Source: Christensenellaceae bacterium (GTDB taxonomy: Bacteria > Bacillota > Clostridia > Christensenellales > Aristaeellaceae). From it: 9,477 nucleotides of DNA. The notes under the pieces are model-generated. The model ran no database searches. It was given only the letters and a program-made list of their open reading frames with translations, and was not told the DNA's origin. Shown in pieces: positions 1-6,155 of this stretch; the first letter of the stretch is position 1; the number at the start of each line of letters is the position of its first letter. Position numbers and translations under genes: made by a program. The DNA lies in NCBI GenBank assembly GCA_017881705.1, contig JADGQP010000005.1:1-9477 (forward strand), given 5' to 3'.

Positions 1-838
1 CTTCCACGGAATCGCCCAGGTACTCATGCGCGACGATCGGGTTGCGGCCGTCCACAATGGTGGTGTAGTCGCGCCGTTTGTAGAAAAGGCCCATATCCAG
101 CCCCAGTACCGAGGAGTAGAAAATATTGCGGTCTAGCGCGCCTTCATCGGGGCTGACGATCATCATATGTCCGCGCGCCAGGTGCAGATCCGGCTGATTG
201 CGAAGCATGGCTTTTAAAATCTGGTAGGTGGGTTTTACGCTGTCGAAGCCGGACAGCGGAACCGCGTTTTGCACGCGGGGGTCGTGCGCGTCGAAGGTGA
301 TAATGTTAGTAACGCCCATGTTCACCAGTTCCTGCAACGCCAACGCGCAATCCAGGCTTTCGCGCCCGTTGCGGCGATGTTGCCGACCCTCGTAAAGCAT
401 GGGCATAATCAGGTTAATGCGTTTGGCGCGGCCGCCGATGGCCGCGATAATTCGTTTGATGTCCTGGTAATGGTCGTCCGGCGACATGGGTACGGTTTTG
501 CCGTACATCTTATACGTAACGTTGTAGGCGCCAACATCCGCGAGGATATAGATATCGTACCCGCGTACGGAACTGCGAATCATCCCTTTGCCTTCGCCGG
601 TACCAAAGCGCGGACATTGCACGTCGATCAGAAAATTTTCGCGGTTGGCGCCCAAAACGCCGAACAGCGGGGTCTGGCTTTCTTCCTCGACCGCTTCCTG
701 ATGCTCGCGCCACTTCATCAGCCACCGGTTTACGCTCGCACCCAACTCCTCGCAACCAGGCATGGCGATGAGTCCGAGCGGGGCGTAGGGTGCGGTCAGA
801 ATTTCCTCGTCATTCCAGCTGTTGGTAAAATCTGTCAT
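1..838 (-). CDS. prs: Ribose-phosphate pyrophosphokinase (PRPP synthetase), N-terminal part
   Basis: This gene makes PRPP from ribose 5-phosphate and ATP in the cytosol, feeding nucleotide, histidine and tryptophan synthesis. The visible 279 residues match the long clostridial form (usually near 390 aa). They include a VRGYDIYI strand (res. 91-98), a YEGRQHRRNGRES segment (149-161) in place of the usual YARQDRK ATP loop, the FDAHDPRVQNAVP ribose-phosphate region (182-194), VSPDEGALDR (228-237) and the KRRDY segment (254-258). The PRPP-binding VDDM loop lies beyond the window edge, so the gene is cut by the window, not broken. The ATG at 836-838 is chosen because AAAGGAGC (845-852) sits about 7 nt upstream. 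It has its own promoter at 886-914. The family is clear; activity cannot be judged without the C-terminus. Confidence 0.93.
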   Translation of the reverse strand, partial: MTDFTNSWNDEEILTAPYAPLGLIAMPGCEELGASVNRWLMKWREHQEAVEEESQTPLFGVLGANRENFLIDVQCPRFGTGEGKGMIRSSVRGYDIYILADVGAYNVTYKMYGKTVPMSPDDHYQDIKRIIAAIGGRAKRINLIMPMLYEGRQHRRNGRESLDCALALQELVNMGVTNIITFDAHDPRVQNAVPLSGFDSVKPTYQILKAMLRNQPDLHLARGHMMIVSPDEGALDRNIFYSSVLGLDMGLFYKRRDYTTIVDGRNPIVAHEYLGDSVE

Positions 839-844
839 GATTTC

Positions 845-852
845 GCTCCTTT
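845..852 (-). promoter_or_regulatory. Ribosome binding site of prs
   Basis: AAAGGAGC on the minus strand lies about 7 nt before the ATG at 838. It supports that start. Confidence 0.8.
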
Positions 853-885
853 GGCACATGTCCCAGGCACAAAATTGGCACAATC

Positions 886-914
886 AGTATACCTCTATTT
901 TTTTGCGTTGGAAA
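886..914 (-). promoter_or_regulatory. Predicted sigma-A promoter of prs
   Basis: On the minus strand a -35 TTTCCA (909-914, 4 of 6 consensus bases) is followed by exactly 17 nt and a -10 TATACT (886-891, 5 of 6). The spacer holds a run of A residues. Initiation would fall near 879-880, leaving a leader of about 40 nt before prs. This suggests that prs is transcribed apart from the glycosyltransferase operon upstream. Seen by eye only. Confidence 0.6.
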
Positions 915-992
915 GACTGAGAAGTGAATTGCTTTGGAAAGTTAAATTTTCGTGAAAACTGTACAAGGCCGCGGTAAAAGAATATGCAGTTT

Positions 993-1390
993 TTCGGGGA
1001 ACCCATAGGGGAAAGGGAACCTCGAGTATTCGGTGGGAAAGGGAAAGTGCGCGTTCGTGCTGGAAAGTGGGCTGTGGGCGTTCCTGTGGGGAAAGCGGTT
1101 TGCGTGTGTTCGTGTAGGGAAGGGAAAGTGCGCGTTCGTGCCGGAAAGAGGGTTGCGGGTGTTCCTGCGGGGAAAGCGGGTTGCGTGTGTTCGTATAGGG
1201 AAGGGAAAGTGCGCGTTCGTGCCGGAAAGAGGGTTGCGGGTGTTCCTGCGGGAAAAGCGGGTTGCGAAAGTTCGTACGGGGAAGGGAAAGTGCGCGTTCG
1301 TGCCGGAAAGAGGGCTGCGGGCATTCCTGCGGGAAAAGCGGGTTGCGAAAGTTCGTACGGGGAAGGGAAAGCATGGTTCGTATAGTGGAA
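993..1390. repeat. 81-bp tandem repeat array with nested 27-bp sub-units
   Basis: The block GGGAAAGTGCGCGTTCGTGC recurs at 1041, 1122, 1203 and 1284. A truncated copy begins at 1365, so the period is exactly 81 bp and the four full units span 1041-1364. Each unit is three diverged ~27-bp sub-units of the form GGAAAG-n2-GGTTGCG-n4-TTC-n5. Degenerate sub-units extend left to about 993 and right to about 1390. Units 3 and 4 share TTGCGAAAGTTCGTACGGGG, whereas units 1 and 2 have TTGCGTGTGTTCGT at that place; unit 1 is the most diverged. The array fills the gap between the end of the GtrA-family gene and the prs promoter. Reading frames of 130-190 codons cross it on both strands because the period is divisible by three. 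None that I checked has a ribosome site, so I treat it as non-coding. Confidence 0.92.
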
Positions 1391-1411
1391 GGCGCGACAC
1401 ATACGGACGGG

Positions 1412-1912
1412 TTATACTGTGGGTGGCTCGGAGCCGTCGGGGTCTGGCAACGTTACGGGCTTGGGCTTGAAGATCCAGAATTTGCTGGCGACATAGTTGA
1501 AAATCGTTACCAGCACCAGGATAATAAGCCGGTTCCAGAAGTTCGTGACGCCCGCGAGCTTAATAAGCACAGCCAGACCTTCCTCAATCACAGCCCAACT
1601 GACCAACCGCGCGCCGACGAACTGCGCAAACTCGCGCGCGACCGTCTGGCGCGTGCCTCCGTGAACCCGAAACACCATGCGCCGGTTGATCCAGAAAGCG
1701 AAGATGACGGCGATCACCCAGGAAACCAGGGTACTGACCATCACCTGTACAGTATTGGCGCCGTTGATGGTATGATCCTGAGCCAGGAGCATTTCGCAGC
1801 CGTAGGTGACCACCAGGCTTAAAAGGGTGGTCAGCCCACCGGCGATAAGGTAGCGAACCAGTTCCAGCGTTTCTTCCTTGTTAGATAAAAGTTTTTTCAG
1901 CTTCTGTATCAT
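1412..1912 (-). CDS. GtrA-family small membrane protein (probable lipid-linked sugar flippase)
   Basis: The 166-residue protein has the usual length and layout of GtrA (PF04138). It has four predicted membrane segments, near residues 19-42, 55-75, 93-118 and 125-148. Family marks are RYLIAGGLTTLLSL in the first, FAFWINRRMVF (71-81) after the second, and NYVASKFWIF (139-148) in the last. Family members are thought to move polyprenyl-phosphate-linked sugars across the membrane, or to assist their transfer, for glycan decoration. It is the last gene of the four-gene operon. It starts 3 nt after the stop of the 71-residue gene, and its ribosome site GGAGAGG (1921-1927) lies within that gene's last codons, so translation is probably coupled. 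The acidic, proline-rich tail (152-166) is an extension beyond the core. Family sure; substrate unknown. Confidence 0.88.
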   Translation of the reverse strand: MIQKLKKLLSNKEETLELVRYLIAGGLTTLLSLVVTYGCEMLLAQDHTINGANTVQVMVSTLVSWVIAVIFAFWINRRMVFRVHGGTRQTVAREFAQFVGARLVSWAVIEEGLAVLIKLAGVTNFWNRLIILVLVTIFNYVASKFWIFKPKPVTLPDPDGSEPPTV

Positions 1913-1915
1913 TGG

Positions 1916-2131
1916 TTAATCCTCTCCGTGATCGCCGCGCGCGTAATCGCAGCTGAATATATCGGTTATCGGAACCGTGATGGGGGGCTTGTTCGCTCTG
2001 ATAGATAAAACGGCGCTTTCCGGTGTAAGCGCAAGAACTGTGACCGTCCGCTGCTGCAACTGGCCGTTTAGCATCAGCATCGCGCGGATTTTACGGCCTT
2101 TTTCCAGCGAATAACGCAAAAACCTTTCCAT
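1916..2131 (-). CDS. Small conserved-looking protein of unknown function, 71 aa
   Basis: I do not recognise a named family. The protein has a basic N-terminus (MERFLRYSLEKGRKIRAM), then alternating hydrophobic segments that suggest a small beta-barrel or Sm-like fold, and ends in an acidic tail with DYARGDHGED. It has no membrane segment or signal peptide, so it should be cytosolic. It lies only 4 nt after the glycosyltransferase stop and 3 nt before the GtrA-family start, in the same direction, which makes it a real gene of the operon. The upstream AAGGA (2133-2137) overlaps the preceding TAA stop and is too close to the ATG to be a strong site, so coupling by terminating ribosomes is likely. 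A role in glycan modification is inferred from context only. Confidence 0.72.
   Translation of the reverse strand: MERFLRYSLEKGRKIRAMLMLNGQLQQRTVTVLALTPESAVLSIRANKPPITVPITDIFSCDYARGDHGED
1921..1927 (-). promoter_or_regulatory. Ribosome binding site of the GtrA-family gene
   Basis: GGAGAGG lies 8 nt before the ATG at 1912, inside the Gly-Glu-Asp codons that end the 71-residue gene. It suggests coupled translation and decides the GtrA start. Confidence 0.75.
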
Positions 2132-2135
2132 GTCC

Positions 2136-4694
2136 TTATTTCCCGCTTCCGGAGGCTTGCGCGCCGCTTGGCTTCAGGTAGGTCTGAGGCACGGCGTACA
2201 CGAGGTAGTTGCCGCCACCGCTTTCGTATACCTTGGTAAACAGCGTATCCATCGCGGCGGTGTCCACCGCGTATTGGTAGAGCTCGGACGGGCCTACGTA
2301 AATATACTGCACGCCATACTTGCTCAGAACGGCCAGGTTGTCGGTGGGATCTTCGTAAAACGCTTTTACCTCCTGCCGACGCTTAGTAGTGTTGAAACCG
2401 TGGTAATACAGGTAGAGGTCGCTCCCGCACACAATGGTGCGGCCCGCCAGCGATGCAACGGGGTTAAGGTGCTCGTCGGCGGTCAGGAACACGCTGTGCT
2501 CCGGCGTGTTCTGCTTTACAAAATCCCCCACGGCCACATCCTGAGTGCTGTATGCGTAATAATCACTCACGGCCTCGCGCGCCACCGTAAGCCCCGCGGA
2601 CAGGAAACACACAACCAGGAACAACGTGGCCAGCAGCCGGCGGCCGCCCAGCCCCTTGAGCCGGTTGAAAATCTCCGCCGCGTAATCCGCGGCCATGGGC
2701 AGGCACAGCAGGAACCATACGTAGATCAGCTTGTTGTTGTCATATTCGTTGGGCTGGAACAGGATGAACTCCGCGATCAGCAAAATCAGGAAAGCGCCTG
2801 AGGCCAGCAGCCGGTTGCGGCGCACCCAGTCCCGCGCGGGCGGCTGATCGGCAAAGCAGGTTTCCGGCTCGCCGTCGGTCGTGTTGGAGGCGTGAATCCG
2901 CTCGTGCCACGTCGGATGGAAGATCTCCTCGATCAGCGGCCGGTGGCTGGGCTCGGCTTCCGCCCCGCCCGTTACGGCGCGCATAACGCCTACGCGGTCG
3001 TTGTCCTCCGGAGAGAAGGCGGACGCGCGTAGTTTTTCGGGCGGCAGGGGGCGAATAAAGGGCTGCACGCCGATCATTTCCGCGGTGGTTTGCGCCACGC
3101 CCAAGCGGCTGGCTTCGCCATAGGCGGGCATATCGTGTGCGATTACGCTCGCGGGAAGCGCTATGGGTTCCTCGTCGTCCTCGGGCGGTGTGCTTTCTGT
3201 GCTTGGCTGCTCGGACGCGGCTGCCTGCATCATTGCAGAGTTTTCCACCGCATTATCAATGGCAACCTCAGGCGTGGCCTCGGGTGCGGCTTCAGGCGAA
3301 GCCTCGGTTTGCACTAGCGGCTCGCGGGTGTATAACCCGTCCGTCAGCGCGGCGGCGCGCTCGGCTTCCTCGCGCAGGCCGTTCTTTCTGCGCTCAAACA
3401 ACGCCAGAAGAATCAGCAGGTAGGGCAGCCCGATGTTTTTAATGTAGAACCAGAAATACGGATCGACCAACCCGTGGCCGCCGCGGTTATTGCACCAGTT
3501 AAACTGAAAGCGGAGAAAATGGTCACTGCCTGCGGCCTGCACAAACGTGAAGCCAAACAGCTGCGGCAGCGCCAGCACCGCGGCGACCCCGCCGTAGAGG
3601 ATAAACGGCCGAAACGCTTCCATGCGCCTGGCGCGGGGCGCGGTGAAAACCGCGTACAGGCAAAAGCCCAGGCTGCACAGCGCCAGCGACAGGAAGCTGT
3701 GGGTATAGATCATGGGCATTCCACCCGCGATGATCCCTGCCAGAATCAGCGCGTGGGGGTTGGGGCGGCTGCGGCGGAATATCGGCGGCACAATCAACAG
3801 CAGCGCGGGCATGAGCATCGTCCAGCCGCCCAGCAGGCCGCGCTGAGGCACCAGCATATCGCAAAGGATGTTGACCCAGCGCAGGTTGTTGGGGTCCGGC
3901 TGATTGGTGGGGGTTTGGTAATAGCCGGTCATCACGGTGTGCAGGTTGTCCCACACGGTGGTAACGGACATGCCGTTTTGCGTGGTGCCGCTGAGCGTGT
4001 AAAAAAACCCGAGGCCGCCATTGAAAAACAGCAGACACACCGCCAGCGCCACCGCGCCGCGCCTGCGGCACAGCTGCGCGCATAGCAGCGCAAACCCTGT
4101 AAAGACCGATGCGCACATTATCGTTCCGGTCAGCGCCATCGCCCAGGACAGGTTCATGCCCAGCAGGTAGAAAGTGCTGGCGAAGGTATCCGACAGGTAG
4201 GGATAGGCCATGGTCGCGCCGACCATCAGGCTGTTTTGCAGAGGGAACTTCGCGTTGATCGCGGAGGTGGCGATAGCCAGATGGAGGGACAGATCGCCAT
4301 ACGTGCTTTGGCCCACGTGGTAAGCGCCGTCCGACGCGACGCGGATGGAATGCGTATATTCCAGCCAACCGGCAATCAACGTCAGCGGCACGACCACCCA
4401 CAGCACGGCGCGGAGCATTCGCCTGTCCTCCGCCCCGAAGCGTACGCGCGGCCGACGGTCGCGCGTGAGGTACGCAAGCATCACCAGCAGGCACAGCGTC
4501 AGCAGCGCCAGCAGGTGCGCTGTCATGGTGAAGGATACCGCGTTGGCCCACAGCGCCGGCAGCCACATTGTTAAAAACAGGCCTATTGAAGCGCCGAGAT
4601 ACCAGCGTGAAAGCGGCCTTATCCCCGGCAGCCAGTAACGCGCAACGGCAAGGTCGCCCGCAATGAAAAAGGCAAAAAAGGCGATTCCTTCCAT
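2136..4694 (-). CDS. Polytopic GT-C-type membrane glycosyltransferase with a large hydrophilic insert, 852 aa
   Basis: This integral membrane protein probably transfers a sugar from a polyprenyl-phosphate donor outside the membrane. The N-terminal half has many hydrophobic segments (about 1-20, 31-50, 57-76, 94-113, 168-205, 213-232, 287-305, 316-350, 364-385, 412-433). Between them lies a loop with SDGAYH (121-126) and YGDLSLHL (132-139); Asp134 is a candidate for the acidic catalytic or metal-binding residue of GT-C enzymes. More segments follow at about 628-646, 655-672 and 686-705, then a C-terminal soluble domain (about 710-838) with YGVQYIYVGPSE. NEYDNNK (649-655) resembles loops near the acceptor site. 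Residues about 435-627 form a hydrophilic, Ala/Pro/Glu-rich insert. AAAGGAGGG (4701-4709) supports the start. The gene follows the M20-like gene by 36 nt. The fold is inferred from layout; donor and acceptor are unknown. Confidence 0.78.
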   Translation of the reverse strand: MEGIAFFAFFIAGDLAVARYWLPGIRPLSRWYLGASIGLFLTMWLPALWANAVSFTMTAHLLALLTLCLLVMLAYLTRDRRPRVRFGAEDRRMLRAVLWVVVPLTLIAGWLEYTHSIRVASDGAYHVGQSTYGDLSLHLAIATSAINAKFPLQNSLMVGATMAYPYLSDTFASTFYLLGMNLSWAMALTGTIMCASVFTGFALLCAQLCRRRGAVALAVCLLFFNGGLGFFYTLSGTTQNGMSVTTVWDNLHTVMTGYYQTPTNQPDPNNLRWVNILCDMLVPQRGLLGGWTMLMPALLLIVPPIFRRSRPNPHALILAGIIAGGMPMIYTHSFLSLALCSLGFCLYAVFTAPRARRMEAFRPFILYGGVAAVLALPQLFGFTFVQAAGSDHFLRFQFNWCNNRGGHGLVDPYFWFYIKNIGLPYLLILLALFERRKNGLREEAERAAALTDGLYTREPLVQTEASPEAAPEATPEVAIDNAVENSAMMQAAASEQPSTESTPPEDDEEPIALPASVIAHDMPAYGEASRLGVAQTTAEMIGVQPFIRPLPPEKLRASAFSPEDNDRVGVMRAVTGGAEAEPSHRPLIEEIFHPTWHERIHASNTTDGEPETCFADQPPARDWVRRNRLLASGAFLILLIAEFILFQPNEYDNNKLIYVWFLLCLPMAADYAAEIFNRLKGLGGRRLLATLFLVVCFLSAGLTVAREAVSDYYAYSTQDVAVGDFVKQNTPEHSVFLTADEHLNPVASLAGRTIVCGSDLYLYYHGFNTTKRRQEVKAFYEDPTDNLAVLSKYGVQYIYVGPSELYQYAVDTAAMDTLFTKVYESGGGNYLVYAVPQTYLKPSGAQASGSGK

Positions 4695-4700
4695 GGGTTT

Positions 4701-4709
4701 CCCTCCTTT
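4701..4709 (-). promoter_or_regulatory. Strong ribosome binding site of the GT-C-type gene
   Basis: AAAGGAGGG lies in the 36-nt gap after the M20-like gene, about 7 nt before the ATG at 4694. It is among the strongest sites in the window. Confidence 0.8.
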
Positions 4710-4730
4710 CGCATCCGTTTCATTGCTGGG

Positions 4731-6005
4731 TCAGACCGACAGCATCTGCCGGAAGAACTGCACCGCCGTTTGCAGCGCGGCGTCGTCCACGGTGCACTCC
4801 GCGCGCAGCGCTTCACGCCCGTTGACCAAGAAGGGAGAAAAACGGTATACCTTGTTTTGCAACCGCGCGTAAAAGCGGCCGTCCGTTACGTTGGGGGAAA
4901 GGCACGGCGCGATAACCGCGCGCTCGAACAGAATCTCAATGGCGGTTTCCAGCGCGTCCCACGCGGCACCGTTGGTTTTGCTGCGCGCGCTGTGTTCGTT
5001 TTCCAGGGTGAACTCCATCCTCGCGCCATTTTGGCAGGCTTTGCGAAGCAGGCGGGTCTTCCACCAGCTCAACGGTTTGCCGGGCACTGTTTGCTGCGAG
5101 AAGGTCAGCTCCGCCGCCGAAGGGCTGCGGGAGGGTTCGCCCTGCGTGCTGATGCCTGTAACCGTTAGCTCGCTGACGAAAAACTGCGAAAGCACCGCCC
5201 GCTTTTGCCACAGCAGCCGAAGCAGCGGAAAGGTCAGGCGGGGATTGACAATCGATAACCGCAACAGTAATGGCGCATGGCGCGAAATTTCCTGCAGCAT
5301 CTGCGCGCTGGTTTTGCATAGAGAGGCGCGCCTGGGATGCGCGCCCAACCGCGAACCGCTGTCGAGCAGCACATTGAGTGGCCGCAGGGCAGCCCGTTCC
5401 TCGCCCGTGGGCACGGTGGGCGCCGTTACGCGGCCTTCCAGACGACCTTTTTCGCTGATGCCGATTAACGCCAGGGGTGCGCCGTCGGGCAAATAACGCC
5501 GGAAGGCCGAGCGGGTCACATAGCCGCCGTGATCCAGAACGAAACAGGGCGTAATTTTACGCTTTTCCAAATATTCGGCCATGGCCCGCGCGCCTGCCCC
5601 GCTGCTTAATCCATCCATCGAGAGGCAAAGAAAAAGCTCGCCGCTGGGTTGGTAGCCGCTTTGCAAAAGCGCATCCAGCGCCTCAAAAAGCGCCACAAGG
5701 TGCGCGCGCTGCAGCGGCACCGTCATGGGCTGTTCGATGGTTATCAGCGGCTCGCGGGCGTGCAGCGAATCCAAATGCGAAACAAACACCAGCGGGTCGG
5801 TCACGTCCGCGCCCGCCAGCTCCAGCACGAGCGCGTCGTTTGCAAAGGTTCGCTGCTCCAACCGGGTAAACACCAACGGATAGCGCTCGTTTAACAGGGC
5901 GGTAACACGCTGCGCGCCCTCGGGCGAATAAGCGGTATAGAAATCCAGCGCGCGCAGTGTGTCCTTCGCGCGCCGATAATCCAAAGGCGCCAGAAATTCG
6001 CTCAT
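4731..6005 (-). CDS. M20-family metallopeptidase-like protein, probably catalytically inactive
   Basis: The 424-residue protein resembles the carboxypeptidase S/PM20D1 branch of family M20 from end to end. It has the HxD region SHLDS (res. 76-80), a conserved EALDALL helix (108-114), a hydrophobic lid-domain stretch including HAPLLLRL (243-250), and the late motif TDGRFYARL...VYRFSPF (374-392). Key residues differ: the usual DDK after GRG is replaced (LQR, 98-100), the catalytic Glu-Glu pair is Gly-Leu (LSMDGLSSGAGA, 129-140), DEGG reads DHGG (158-161), and the final HGxNE is absent. It should therefore lack normal dinuclear zinc hydrolysis. No signal peptide is seen. An ATG 18 nt upstream (6023) is in frame, but GGGAGGGG lies between the two, so I prefer 6005. 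It is the first gene of the operon; its role there is unknown. Confidence 0.82.
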   Translation of the reverse strand: MSEFLAPLDYRRAKDTLRALDFYTAYSPEGAQRVTALLNERYPLVFTRLEQRTFANDALVLELAGADVTDPLVFVSHLDSLHAREPLITIEQPMTVPLQRAHLVALFEALDALLQSGYQPSGELFLCLSMDGLSSGAGARAMAEYLEKRKITPCFVLDHGGYVTRSAFRRYLPDGAPLALIGISEKGRLEGRVTAPTVPTGEERAALRPLNVLLDSGSRLGAHPRRASLCKTSAQMLQEISRHAPLLLRLSIVNPRLTFPLLRLLWQKRAVLSQFFVSELTVTGISTQGEPSRSPSAAELTFSQQTVPGKPLSWWKTRLLRKACQNGARMEFTLENEHSARSKTNGAAWDALETAIEILFERAVIAPCLSPNVTDGRFYARLQNKVYRFSPFLVNGREALRAECTVDDAALQTAVQFFRQMLSV

Positions 6006-6009
6006 GTTG

Positions 6010-6017
6010 CCCCTCCC
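6010..6017 (-). promoter_or_regulatory. Ribosome binding site that decides the M20-like start
   Basis: GGGAGGGG lies 4-6 nt before the ATG at 6005. It is downstream of the alternative in-frame ATG at 6023, which has no site of its own. Confidence 0.7.
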
Positions 6018-6061
6018 GATCATTGGTCGTATGCACTATTTCGCCTTGTAAGCGGTAAAAT

Positions 6062-6079
6062 CCTGCCCGAAGGCGCAGG
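6062..6079. promoter_or_regulatory. Inverted repeat in the divergent control region
   Basis: CCTGC at 6062-6066 pairs with GCAGG at 6075-6079 across an 8-nt centre. It sits 14 nt left of the -35 box of the rightward gene and between two divergent genes. It has no following T-run, so an operator is likelier than a terminator, but the arms are short. Confidence 0.3.
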
Positions 6080-6093
6080 GAAAGCCCCTGGGT

Positions 6094-6122
6094 TTGACAG
6101 AGGAGCCCCGCCAGAATAGAAT
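6094..6122 (+). promoter_or_regulatory. Near-consensus sigma-A promoter of the acyltransferase gene
   Basis: A perfect -35 TTGACA (6094-6099) is followed by a 17-nt spacer and a -10 TAGAAT (6117-6122, 5 of 6). Transcription would begin near 6129 and leave a leader of about 27 nt before the ATG at 6156. Confidence 0.75.
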
Positions 6123-6155
6123 ACCTGTAAAAGACCGTGTAAGGTTGGCAGGTTG

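Noticed and set aside
993..1390. CRISPR array
   Set aside because: The whole 81-bp unit repeats, with no unique spacers between conserved repeats, and no cas genes are nearby.
884..1402. Leftward open frame of 172 codons with Pro/Arg-rich 27-residue repeats
   Set aside because: It is open because the DNA period is 81 bp, other frames on both strands are equally open, there is no ribosome site before its ATG, and it runs across the prs promoter.
3523..4566. Leftward 347-codon frame inside the glycosyltransferase gene
   Set aside because: Its Ala/Arg-rich translation is an out-of-frame shadow of the 852-residue membrane protein, which has clear hydrophobic segments and a strong ribosome site.
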